From: Streptococcus pseudopneumoniae ATCC BAA-960 = CCUG 49455 | GTDB taxonomy: Bacteria; Bacillota; Bacilli; Lactobacillales; Streptococcaceae | DNA: 54,624 nucleotides | Assembly: GCF_002087075.1 (NCBI RefSeq) | Contig: NZ_MWSM01000015.1 | Span: 1-54,624, forward strand | Reading direction: 5' to 3' | Part shown: one piece after another, positions 19,478 through 26,566 of the stretch | Layout: every line of letters begins with the position of its first letter | Position numbering within the stretch: the first letter of the stretch is position 1 | Notes under the pieces: generated by a model | Told to the model about the DNA's origin: nothing | Seen by the model: the letters and a program-made list of their open reading frames with translations, nothing else | The model's database searches: none | Made by a program: the position numbers and the translations under genes

Positions 19478-19503
19478 ATATCTTTTTTAGGAACAGAAAG
19501 CAA
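19475..19503 (-). promoter_or_regulatory. fabM promoter
   Basis: On the minus strand TTGCTT, 17-nt spacer and TATACT (-10 at 19475-19480, -35 at 19498-19503). It would drive fabM and possibly the whole cluster, giving a leader of roughly 160 nt that includes the BOX. Confidence 0.7.
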
Positions 19504-19577
19504 GAAAAAATTGACTGAAAGTGTCTCAGCCGATTGGAAAGGCTCGCTTTATCCTATAAAGCATCTTATTTTCTTCA

Positions 19578-19606
19578 TTGAAAAAAGGCTTTCTTTCTGC
19601 TATAAT
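19578..19606 (+). promoter_or_regulatory. lysC promoter
   Basis: TTGAAA, 17-nt spacer, TATAAT, with TGC extended -10, just 29 nt before the lysC ATG. It diverges from the fabM promoter with about 75 bp between them. Confidence 0.85.
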
Positions 19607-19635
19607 CGTATAAAATACTTACTTTAGGAGTTCTT

Positions 19636-21000
19636 ATGAAAGTTGTTAAATTTGGAGGTAGCTCTCTTGCCTCTGCTGGTCAATTAGAAAAAGTTTTAAA
19701 CATCGTTAAAAGCGATCCAGAGCGTCGTTTTGTAGTCGTCTCTGCGCCTGGTAAACGCAATGCTGAAGATACTAAGGTTACGGATGCCTTAATTAAATAC
19801 TACCGCGACTATGTTGCTGGTAACGATATTAGCAAGAGCCAAAACTGGATTATCGACCGCTATGCTGCTATGGTTAGTGAACTAGGACTAAAACCAGCTG
19901 TGCTAGAAAAAATTTCCAAAAGCATTCGCGCCTTGGCCACTCTTCCTATCGAAGAAAATGAATTTCTCTACGACACTTTCCTAGCAGCCGGTGAAAACAA
20001 CAATGCTAAATTGATTGCTGCCTACTTTAATCAAAACGGGATCGATGCACGCTATGTGCACCCTAGAGAAGCTGGTATTGTGGTCACAAGTGAACCTGGT
20101 CACGCTCGCATCATTCCATCAAGTTATGACAAGATTGAGGAATTGACAAATACAAATGAAGTCCTTGTCATTCCTGGTTTCTTTGGTGTTACCAAGGAAA
20201 ATCAAATCTGTACCTTCTCCCGTGGAGGATCGGATATTACAGGTTCTATCATTGCTGCCGGTGTTAAGGCCGATCTCTATGAAAACTTTACAGACGTTGA
20301 TGGTATCTTTGCAGCCCACCCTGGAATCATTCACCAACCACACTCAATCCCTGAGTTGACCTACCGTGAAATGCGTGAGTTGGCCTATGCAGGATTCTCA
20401 GTCCTTCATGACGAAGCCCTTCTACCTGCCTACCGTGGAAAAATTCCTCTCGTTATCAAGAATACCAACAACCCTGACCATCCAGGTACTCGTATCGTTC
20501 TAAAACACAGTAGTGATGAATTTCCAGTTGTGGGAATTGCTGGTGACTCAGGCTTTGTCAGCATTAACATGTCGAAATACCTCATGAACCGTGAGGTTGG
20601 ATTCGGACGCAAGGTTCTTCAAATCCTTGAAGATCTTAACATCGGTTGGGAACATATGCCAACTGGTATCGACGATCTTTCGATTATCCTCCGTTCTCGC
20701 GAACTAACTCCTATCAAGGAAGAAGAAATCCTGCGTCAGTTGGTTCAAAAGGCTGAAGTAGACCATGCAGAAATCGAACACGACCTTTCAATCATTATGA
20801 TTGTTGGAGAAAAAATGAAGAGCCATATTGGTGTCACTGCTACTGCAACTCGCGCTCTATCTGAAAACAAGATCAACATCCAGATGATGTCTCAAGGTTC
20901 TAGTGAAGTTTCTATTATGTTTGTTGTCAATAAAGACCAAGAGAAAGCAGCAATCAAAGCCCTCTACAATGCCTTTTTCGGAGAAAGTAAGGAAGATTAA
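19636..21000 (+). CDS. lysC: Aspartate kinase
   Basis: Aspartokinase phosphorylates aspartate, the first step to lysine, diaminopimelate, threonine and methionine. The 454-residue protein has the VVKFGGSSLASA nucleotide site, SRGGSDITGS and two C-terminal ACT domains (VSINMSKYLMN..., IMIVGEKMKSHIGVTATA...), so feedback control by amino acids is likely. An AGGAG ribosome-binding site precedes the ATG. I see no lysine riboswitch or T-box in its short leader. Confidence 0.93.
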   Translation: MKVVKFGGSSLASAGQLEKVLNIVKSDPERRFVVVSAPGKRNAEDTKVTDALIKYYRDYVAGNDISKSQNWIIDRYAAMVSELGLKPAVLEKISKSIRALATLPIEENEFLYDTFLAAGENNNAKLIAAYFNQNGIDARYVHPREAGIVVTSEPGHARIIPSSYDKIEELTNTNEVLVIPGFFGVTKENQICTFSRGGSDITGSIIAAGVKADLYENFTDVDGIFAAHPGIIHQPHSIPELTYREMRELAYAGFSVLHDEALLPAYRGKIPLVIKNTNNPDHPGTRIVLKHSSDEFPVVGIAGDSGFVSINMSKYLMNREVGFGRKVLQILEDLNIGWEHMPTGIDDLSIILRSRELTPIKEEEILRQLVQKAEVDHAEIEHDLSIIMIVGEKMKSHIGVTATATRALSENKINIQMMSQGSSEVSIMFVVNKDQEKAAIKALYNAFFGESKED

Positions 21001-21002
21001 TC

Positions 21003-21374
21003 ATGGCCCAATCTCTTAACAAAACAGTGCTTCTCAGCACGACAGGCACTTCCTACCTCTCTATCGCTGGAAAAGTTGGGAAATTCCTTGTCGGAGATCA
21101 GGCCTTAGAATTTTACCCAGACGTCAATGTCGAACAATTTATCCAGATTCCTTGGGGGCATATCAATCAGATTGGAGCCAATGTCACTGGACGAAAAATC
21201 AGTCGCCACTTCGAAGTCTTTACAGACAAAGGAAAATTCCTCTTTGCTTCAAAAGACTCAGGTGCTATTCTCAAAATTGCACGCGAAAAACTGGGTAATG
21301 ACAAGGTCGTCAAACTTCCGACCCTGATTCAGACAATTAGCCAAAAATTTAAAAATCTATTTGCAAAAAAGTAG
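21003..21374 (+). CDS. DUF956 family protein (ManO-like)
   Basis: A 123-residue protein that I recognise as DUF956, a family often encoded near mannose PTS genes and then named ManO. Here it follows aspartokinase by 2 nt and is probably co-transcribed with it. The composition (many beta-like segments, no membrane helix, basic C-terminus KFKNLFAKK) suggests a small cytosolic, possibly PH-like, domain. The serS -35 hexamer overlaps its last codons. Function unknown. Confidence 0.75.
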   Translation: MAQSLNKTVLLSTTGTSYLSIAGKVGKFLVGDQALEFYPDVNVEQFIQIPWGHINQIGANVTGRKISRHFEVFTDKGKFLFASKDSGAILKIAREKLGNDKVVKLPTLIQTISQKFKNLFAKK

Positions 21375-21389
21375 AAACTTTAGTATAAT
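21361..21389 (+). promoter_or_regulatory. serS promoter
   Basis: TTGCAA, 17-nt spacer, TATAAT (21384-21389); the -35 lies within the last codons of the DUF956 gene. Confidence 0.8.
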
Positions 21390-21395
21390 CATAGC

Positions 21396-21572
21396 AACGG
21401 ATAAGTAGGTTATCTTCTTCTTTCAGAAAGTCTGCGGGTGCTGCGAGCAGATAGGAGGGATAGGTGAAATTCTACCGTTAGTAACAATTACATACACAAT
21501 CAAGTGCACACCTGTGAAGTTGGATGGAACCGTGGCCCTGCCACTCCAACGCTTTGTCAGGTGTGCTTTTTT
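21396..21572 (+). ncRNA. T-box leader controlling serS
   Basis: The roughly 180-nt leader has the features of a tRNA-sensing T-box: a long Stem I region starting near GGATAAGTAGGTT, the T-box sequence TGGAACCGTGG (21525-21535), and a competing terminator whose stem GCACACCTG (21506-21514) pairs with CAGGTGTGC (21558-21566) before TTTTTT. Uncharged tRNA(Ser) would stabilise the antiterminator and turn serS on. A TCT in ATTCTACC near 21470 could be the serine specifier, but I have not folded Stem I. Confidence 0.93.
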
Positions 21573-21587
21573 CATAAAGGAGTTCTT

Positions 21588-22862
21588 ATGTTAGATATCA
21601 AACGTATTCGTACAGACTTTGATGCTGTCGCAGAAAAATTGGCTACACGTGGTGTAGATGCTACTGTCTTGAATGAGATGAAAGAAATCGATGCTAAACG
21701 TCGTGACATTTTGGTCAAGGTTGAAACTCTCAAAGCAGAACGCAACACAGTTTCTGCTGAGATTGCCCAAGCCAAACGCAACAAGGAAAATGCAGATGAC
21801 AAGATTGCTGCCATGCAAAACCTATCTGCTGAGGTTAAAGCCTTGGATGCTGAATTGGCAGACATCGATGCTAAATTGACAGAATTTACAACGACTCTTC
21901 CTAACATCCCAGCTGACAGTGTTCCTGTTGGGGCTGATGAAGATGACAATGTGGAAGTTCGCCGTTGGGGGACTCCACGCGAGTTTGACTTCGAACCTAA
22001 AGCTCACTGGGATCTTGGTGAAGACCTTGGCATCCTTGACTGGGAACGCGGTGGTAAGGTAACAGGAGCTCGCTTCCTCTTCTATAAAGGCCTCGGTGCT
22101 CGTTTGGAACGTGCTATCTACAACTTTATGTTGGATGAGCATGGAAAGGAAGGCTATACGGAAGTCATCACGCCTTACATGGTTAACCATGACTCTATGT
22201 TTGGTACTGGTCAATATCCAAAATTCAAGGAAGACACTTTTGAACTCAGCGACAGCAATTATGTCCTTATTCCTACAGCTGAAGTTCCTCTGACAAACTA
22301 CTACCGTGATGAAATTCTTGACGGTAAAGACCTGCCAATCTACTTCACTGCTATGAGCCCATCATTCCGTTCTGAGGCTGGTTCAGCTGGCCGTGATACT
22401 CGTGGCTTGATTCGTTTGCACCAATTCCACAAAGTTGAAATGGTTAAATTTGCCAAGCCAGAAGAATCTTACGAAGAATTGGAAAAAATGACAGCCAACG
22501 CTGAAAATATCCTTCAAAAACTCAACCTTCCATACCGTGTCGTTGCTCTCTCTACTGGAGATATGGGCTTCTCAGCTGCCAAAACTTACGACTTGGAAGT
22601 ATGGATTCCAGCCCAAAATACCTACCGTGAAATCTCAAGCTGTTCAAACACAGAAGATTTCCAAGCCCGTCGTGCCCAAATCCGTTACCGTGATGAAGCA
22701 GATGGCAAAGTTAAATTGCTCCATACCTTGAACGGTTCTGGACTTGCAGTTGGACGTACAGTGGCTGCTATTCTTGAAAACTATCAAAATGAAGATGGAT
22801 CTGTGACCATCCCTGAAGTTCTTCGTCCATACATGGGTGGAGCTGAAGTTATCAAACCATAA
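21588..22862 (+). CDS. serS: Seryl-tRNA synthetase
   Basis: SerRS charges tRNA(Ser). The protein has the N-terminal coiled-coil arm (about residues 30-100) and the class II catalytic core with [34 protein letters not shown] (motif 2) and [10 protein letters not shown] (motif 3). I start at ATG 21588 ([12 protein letters not shown], 424 residues) behind AAAGGAG. The frame is open 28 codons further upstream, but that part is the T-box terminator and antiterminator, not coding sequence. Confidence 0.97.
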   Translation: MLDIKRIRTDFDAVAEKLATRGVDATVLNEMKEIDAKRRDILVKVETLKAERNTVSAEIAQAKRNKENADDKIAAMQNLSAEVKALDAELADIDAKLTEFTTTLPNIPADSVPVGADEDDNVEVRRWGTPREFDFEPKAHWDLGEDLGILDWERGGKVTGARFLFYKGLGARLERAIYNFMLDEHGKEGYTEVITPYMVNHDSMFGTGQYPKFKEDTFELSDSNYVLIPTAEVPLTNYYRDEILDGKDLPIYFTAMSPSFRSEAGSAGRDTRGLIRLHQFHKVEMVKFAKPEESYEELEKMTANAENILQKLNLPYRVVALSTGDMGFSAAKTYDLEVWIPAQNTYREISSCSNTEDFQARRAQIRYRDEADGKVKLLHTLNGSGLAVGRTVAAILENYQNEDGSVTIPEVLRPYMGGAEVIKP

Positions 22863-22867
22863 AAAAT

Positions 22868-22899
22868 AAGGTTTAGCTATTTCTAGCTAGACCTTTTTT
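22868..22899. terminator. Terminator shared by serS and the convergent transporter
   Basis: AAGGTTTAGCTA pairs with TAGCTAGACCTT across TTTC, followed by TTTT. The right arm contains the stop codon of the convergent gene (CTA at 22887-22889), so the end of that coding sequence lies inside the terminator stem. Confidence 0.85.
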
Positions 22900-23786
22900 C
22901 GTAACCAAATCAGATAAGCGCCTAATACAAAGAATAAAATAGTGAGGCAAATAACGGTTTCAGCCACTACCAGATAATCCAGAAATGGAAGTTTCAAGAT
23001 TCCCTGAGCCATCTTAAGCGAAGTAGCTGTGATAATGGTTGGGAAGGTGAGTGCTGAGAAGGCTGGTTGAAAACCTTGTTTTAAAATATTGGGCAGGCGA
23101 GTCAAAACAAAGAAAAAGAAAGATTGGGAAGCCAAGATCATGACAATCAAGAGCCAAGTCGGTAGACTGGCTCCTCCAACTCGAACTAGAGAAGCCAAGA
23201 GTAGAGAGAAGGGAGCGCAATAGATTCCTTCTTGTCCAAGCAAGGCTAGTGGGAGTGGATGTTTCTTTAAATCGCTATAAATAAGGGGATAGAGATAGAA
23301 GGTCAAGAGAAAACCAAAACTCAAGGTCGCATAGGCAATTTCGATGATGCCTACCAGAGGATAGGTCAAGGCAGCCACCGCTATCCCCACATAGAGAACC
23401 GTCCAGCTAGGAGTCGCATGAACCCTACGACCTGGACAGGCAAACTTGATGGTGAAATCAGCAATCAAGGCCAAATCCAAGAGAAATGAACACCACCAGA
23501 GTCCTTGCACAACCAAAGAAAGATGAGGGAAGACGCGAAAGACATAAGTCGATAAAATCATCCCAGCCATGGGAAAGGTCGCCATCCCTGACAAAAGAGG
23601 AGGCTTGGTCAACTCTTGCTTGCTTTCCTTCCAATTAAAAAGATGCAGAAGCAGAAAGTAAATCCACAAAATCAAACCTGTCAGACTAAAAAGATGTGAC
23701 AGAACCGGCAACGTATCTAAAATAAGATTTCCAGATCCTGCTAAACCTAGCAAACAACCAGAAAATACCAAGGGGAGTTTTTTCAT
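22887..23786 (-). CDS. TDT-family (TehA/SLAC1-like) membrane transporter
   Basis: A 299-residue integral membrane protein of about ten hydrophobic helices, resembling the tellurite-resistance/dicarboxylate transporter family (KLPLVFSGCLLGLAGSGNL at the N-terminus, TPSWTVLYVGIAVAALTY in the middle). Family members are anion channels or malate/tellurite exporters; the substrate here is unknown. I start at ATG 23786; the frame reaches a TTG four codons upstream, but that TTG is part of the TTGGAGG ribosome-binding site. It stands alone with its own extended -10 promoter. Confidence 0.8.
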   Translation of the reverse strand: MKKLPLVFSGCLLGLAGSGNLILDTLPVLSHLFSLTGLILWIYFLLLHLFNWKESKQELTKPPLLSGMATFPMAGMILSTYVFRVFPHLSLVVQGLWWCSFLLDLALIADFTIKFACPGRRVHATPSWTVLYVGIAVAALTYPLVGIIEIAYATLSFGFLLTFYLYPLIYSDLKKHPLPLALLGQEGIYCAPFSLLLASLVRVGGASLPTWLLIVMILASQSFFFFVLTRLPNILKQGFQPAFSALTFPTIITATSLKMAQGILKLPFLDYLVVAETVICLTILFFVLGAYLIWLRKKV

Positions 23787-23814
23787 CCTAACCTCCAATA
23801 ATCATGTTAGTTTC

Positions 23815-23820
23815 AGTATA
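23815..23820 (-). promoter_or_regulatory. Extended -10 promoter of the TDT transporter
   Basis: TGCTATACT on the minus strand, with -10 TATACT at 23815-23820; no convincing -35. Confidence 0.5.
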
Positions 23821-23845
23821 GCATAAAAGCGCTTAAATGAGGGGA

Positions 23846-23876
23846 TAAAAAACGAAGTCCGTTGATTTCAGACTTC
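23846..23876 (-). terminator. Terminator of the AhpD-like gene
   Basis: On the minus strand GAAGTC pairs with GACTTC around an 11-nt loop and is followed by GTTTTTT. It separates the AhpD-like gene from the TDT transporter. Confidence 0.75.
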
Positions 23877-23896
23877 ATTTTTTACTCAGATATGAA

Positions 23897-24445
23897 TTAA
23901 GCATAAGGTTGCAATTCTGGGTTAATTGGGGTATTGGCTAGGTTGTTGGCATAGTTACAGAGGCTTGCTAGGCTGACACCAAGAACCACATCCAAGGCAT
24001 TTTGTTGGGTGTAGCCAGCTTCTAAAAACTCAGACAAGGCTTCATCTCCTACACGACCCTTGGTATTGATAACTGCCAAAGTAAACTTAGCTAGGGTATC
24101 CAATTTAGGATCTGTTTCAATTGGAGTACGATTGCGAAGAGCTTGAATCAAGTCATCATTCATCTGGATTTGTTTGATGGAAAAGGCTGTGTGACCTGCG
24201 ACACAGAAGGCACAACCATTGGTCACGGCTGCCGTGATTTGCACCACTTCACGCTCAACGGGTGTCAGGCTGTTGCGACGGTTGATAGATGCGACAGTTC
24301 GGTATGCTTCTAAAGCAGTCGGTGCATTGGCCAAGAGACCGATTAGGTTGGGAATATAGCCATTGTTGTCTTTTTCTACTGTTTCAAGAACCTCTTTCAC
24401 TTCTGCCGGTGCTGATTCTACTGTATGGATTGTAAATGTTGTCAT
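23897..24445 (-). CDS. Carboxymuconolactone decarboxylase (AhpD-like) family protein
   Basis: A 182-residue all-helical protein with the AhpD-type redox motif: ITAAVTNGCAFCVAGHTAFS contains CAFC and the nearby histidine. In AhpD this Cys-X-X-Cys pair reduces peroxiredoxin partners; related proteins in streptococci lack known substrates. A role in peroxide or thiol stress is inference. It is a single gene bounded by its own terminator. Upstream lies an 11-bp inverted repeat (24487-24497 and 24541-24551) that could be an operator, then a BOX. Confidence 0.85.
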   Translation of the reverse strand: MTTFTIHTVESAPAEVKEVLETVEKDNNGYIPNLIGLLANAPTALEAYRTVASINRRNSLTPVEREVVQITAAVTNGCAFCVAGHTAFSIKQIQMNDDLIQALRNRTPIETDPKLDTLAKFTLAVINTKGRVGDEALSEFLEAGYTQQNALDVVLGVSLASLCNYANNLANTPINPELQPYA

Positions 24446-24486
24446 AAGATACCTCTTTTCTTGTTATTGACACTAATATTATTGGA

Positions 24487-24551
24487 AAATCTTATAAAAT
24501 CCTGATTCCTAAGTTTATTTAAGACAAAGGTTTATTCTCTCATAAGATTTT
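24487..24551. promoter_or_regulatory. Inverted GAAAATCTTAT motifs upstream of the AhpD-like gene
   Basis: GAAAATCTTAT (24487-24497) and its complement ATAAGATTTTC (24541-24551) are separated by 43 nt, in the leader or promoter region. The same 11-mer occurs upstream of the agcS promoter at 26385-26395. No regulator can be named. Confidence 0.35.
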
Positions 24552-24561
24552 CGTTGTATAT

Positions 24562-24669
24562 TATACTCTTCGAAAATCAAATTCAAACCGCGTCAGCGTC
24601 GCCTTACCGTACTCAAGTACAGCTTGCGGCTAGCTTCCTAGTTTGCTCTTTGATTTTCATTGAGTATTA
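24562..24669 (-). repeat. BOX element (A-C type) between agcS and the AhpD-like gene
   Basis: A 108-bp BOX, from TATACTCTTCG to GAGTATTA, with a CGTCAGCGTCGCCTTACCG segment close to the BOX-A1R site. It does not touch a coding sequence. Confidence 0.92.
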
Positions 24670-24735
24670 GTTTATCACACTTCCAATCATTTGCATAATA
24701 TATATTATATATCAGCTTGATAAAAATCATTTATA

Positions 24736-24765
24736 GGCAAAAAAATCACACGCCATGTGTGATTT
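24736..24765 (-). terminator. Intrinsic terminator of agcS
   Basis: On the minus strand AAATCACAC pairs with GTGTGATTT and is followed by a T-run, just behind the agcS stop codon. Confidence 0.85.
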
Positions 24766-24767
24766 CA

Positions 24768-26090
24768 TTATTTGTCAAAATACTTTTTAGTTTCAGCAAT
24801 AACGACTGGCGACAAGACTAAGAGGGCAATCAAGTTTGGCAGAACCATCAAGGCGTTGACGATATCTGCGATAATCCAGACCATATCCAACTCGATAAAT
24901 CCTCCCAACAAGACCATGAGCACAAAGACCACACGGTAGAGCCAGATAAAACGAACACCAAAGAGGAACTCGAAACAGCGTTCTCCGTAATAGTTCCAAC
25001 CTAGAATCGTTGTGAAGGCAAAAAGTACAAGGAAGATGGTCAAGAGGGCAGGCCCAAAGTGTGAAAAGACTGTTGAGAAGGCTGACTGAGTCAAGGCAAC
25101 CCCATTTAAGTCACCACTCCAAACACCAGTCACCAAGATGGTCAAACCAGTCAGAGTACAGATAATGAGAGTATCAATAAAGGTTCCTGTCATAGAAATC
25201 AAACCTTGCTCTACTGGTTCATTTGTCTTAGCCGCAGCCGCTGCAATGGGAGCAGAACCTAGACCAGATTCATTTGAGAACACACCACGCGCCACACCAT
25301 TTTGAATAGCCATCCGAACGCTAGCACCAGCAAATCCACCTACCGCAGCAAGGGGACTAAAAGCCGATGTCAAGATTAAAGCGATTGTAGAAGGAATTTT
25401 CCCGATATTAAAGAAAATAACTGTAAGAGTTCCTAAGATATAAATGATCGCCATAAAAGGAACAACAGTAGTTGAAACCTTAGAAATGGACTTGAGTCCA
25501 CCAAAGACAGCAATCGCTACAAAGACAGACAAGACGAGAGCTGTGATGGCTGGTGAAATAGCCGTTGTATTTTGGATAGATTCTGTAATCGAGTTGACTT
25601 GGGTGAAGGTTCCGATTCCCAAGAGAGCAACCAATACTCCTGCTACTGCAAACAAAACAGCAAGTGGTCGCCACTTTTCTCCCATTCCTAGAAGGATATA
25701 GTGCATGGGACCTCCCGCTACTGCACCATGGTCGTCCTTGGTGCGGTATTTGATGGCCAAGAGTCCTTCCGCATACTTGGTAGCCATTCCAAAGAAAGCC
25801 GCCATCCACATCCAAAAGAGAGCTCCTGGTCCACCAACCTTGATAGCCGTCGCAACTCCTATAATATTCCCTGTTCCAACGGTTGATGCCAAGGCTGTAC
25901 ACAGAGCTGCAAAACTGGATACATCACCATGTCCCTTATCCTGGATAAAAATAAGCTGAAAGGCCTTGGGCAGACGCAAAACCTGCAAGAGTCCTAGCCG
26001 AATAGTTAGGTAAATCCCTGTTCCGACCAATAAAATCAAGAGGGGCGGTCCCCAAGCAAAAGCATCGATTGATTTAAGCAATTCTAACAT
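24768..26090 (-). CDS. Sodium:alanine symporter family protein
   Basis: A 440-residue membrane protein of the AgcS (alanine or glycine:cation symporter) family, with about eleven helices and the conserved NIIGVATAIKVGGPGALFWMW and GVFSNESGLGSAPIAAAAA blocks. It takes up alanine and/or glycine with sodium. The glycine riboswitch in its leader points to glycine as a physiological substrate or signal. The gene is monocistronic, between the riboswitch and its own terminator. Confidence 0.93.
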   Translation of the reverse strand: MLELLKSIDAFAWGPPLLILLVGTGIYLTIRLGLLQVLRLPKAFQLIFIQDKGHGDVSSFAALCTALASTVGTGNIIGVATAIKVGGPGALFWMWMAAFFGMATKYAEGLLAIKYRTKDDHGAVAGGPMHYILLGMGEKWRPLAVLFAVAGVLVALLGIGTFTQVNSITESIQNTTAISPAITALVLSVFVAIAVFGGLKSISKVSTTVVPFMAIIYILGTLTVIFFNIGKIPSTIALILTSAFSPLAAVGGFAGASVRMAIQNGVARGVFSNESGLGSAPIAAAAAKTNEPVEQGLISMTGTFIDTLIICTLTGLTILVTGVWSGDLNGVALTQSAFSTVFSHFGPALLTIFLVLFAFTTILGWNYYGERCFEFLFGVRFIWLYRVVFVLMVLLGGFIELDMVWIIADIVNALMVLPNLIALLVLSPVVIAETKKYFDK

Positions 26091-26115
26091 TTCCTTCTCC
26101 TATCGTTTCAACCCC

Positions 26116-26149
26116 AAAAGAAAGAGCACATGCAAGATACATGTACTCT
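26116..26149 (-). terminator. Riboswitch expression platform: terminator hairpin
   Basis: On the minus strand AGAGTACATG pairs with CATGTGCTCT around a 7-nt loop, followed by TTCTTTT. It lies between the glycine aptamer and the agcS start and would be the glycine-controlled element. Confidence 0.75.
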
Positions 26150-26186
26150 GGAATGCTTAGATAAATGCTAAAAAGCGGTCTATCCT

Positions 26187-26265
26187 AGCTCTGTCCTTTT
26201 ACCTGAGAGTTTGAGCAGTTGCCTGCCTTGCCCCTTCGGTGCCTTTACGGTCTCTCCAGAGTTCC
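26187..26265 (-). ncRNA. Glycine riboswitch, single aptamer
   Basis: The minus strand shows the glycine aptamer core: GGAGAGACC, then ACCGAAGGGGCAA, then AAACTCTCAGG and AAAAGGACAGAG. Only one aptamer is seen; the sequence upstream shows no second copy. Singlet glycine riboswitches before sodium:alanine symporters are known in streptococci, where, as I recall, glycine lowers expression. The hairpin downstream fits transcriptional control. Confidence 0.95.
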
Positions 26266-26345
26266 GTCCATTTACAGTCATGGAAAATCAAACGATTCCC
26301 CACTTCTATTAAACTTCATTCGGTGTTGGTATTTAATTGATTCTT

Positions 26346-26374
26346 ATTTTACAAAAAATGTTGGCTTTTGTCAA
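26346..26374 (-). promoter_or_regulatory. Promoter of the glycine riboswitch-agcS transcript
   Basis: TTGACA, 17-nt spacer, TAAAAT on the minus strand (-10 at 26346-26351, -35 at 26369-26374), a near-consensus promoter about 80 nt before the aptamer. Confidence 0.85.
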
Positions 26375-26566
26375 TGGATTTTGGGAAAATCTTATTTGAC
26401 TCAGTATAAAAAGATTGAGCATTTCCATGTGCGTGAGGTGCTGTTAATTAAATCAATCTGTTTCACTCCTAGTCTACACGATATAAGAATTGTTCTGGTT
26501 TATTATGTACTGGAAATGAAGCGCGATAGAGAATTCTATCTTTACTAATATCCGAAGCGTCTGATA
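26375..26566. other. Intergenic region without recognised gene
   Basis: About 190 nt between the agcS promoter and the lipoprotein gene. It contains the GAAAATCTTAT motif at 26385-26395 and a short inverted repeat TAATATC/GATATTA (26546-26552 and 26563-26569) that overlaps the lipoprotein stop region. No convincing reading frame or terminator. Confidence 0.5.

Noticed and set aside
19607..19635. Lysine riboswitch or T-box before lysC
   Set aside because: Only about 25 nt lie between the promoter and ATG, too short for either.
21504..21587. 28-residue N-terminal extension of serS
   Set aside because: It is the T-box antiterminator and terminator region, and SerRS proteins start at MLDIKRI.
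26219..26548. 109-residue frame opposite the glycine riboswitch
   Set aside because: It is the antisense of the aptamer and promoter; no ribosome-binding site and no homology that I recognise.
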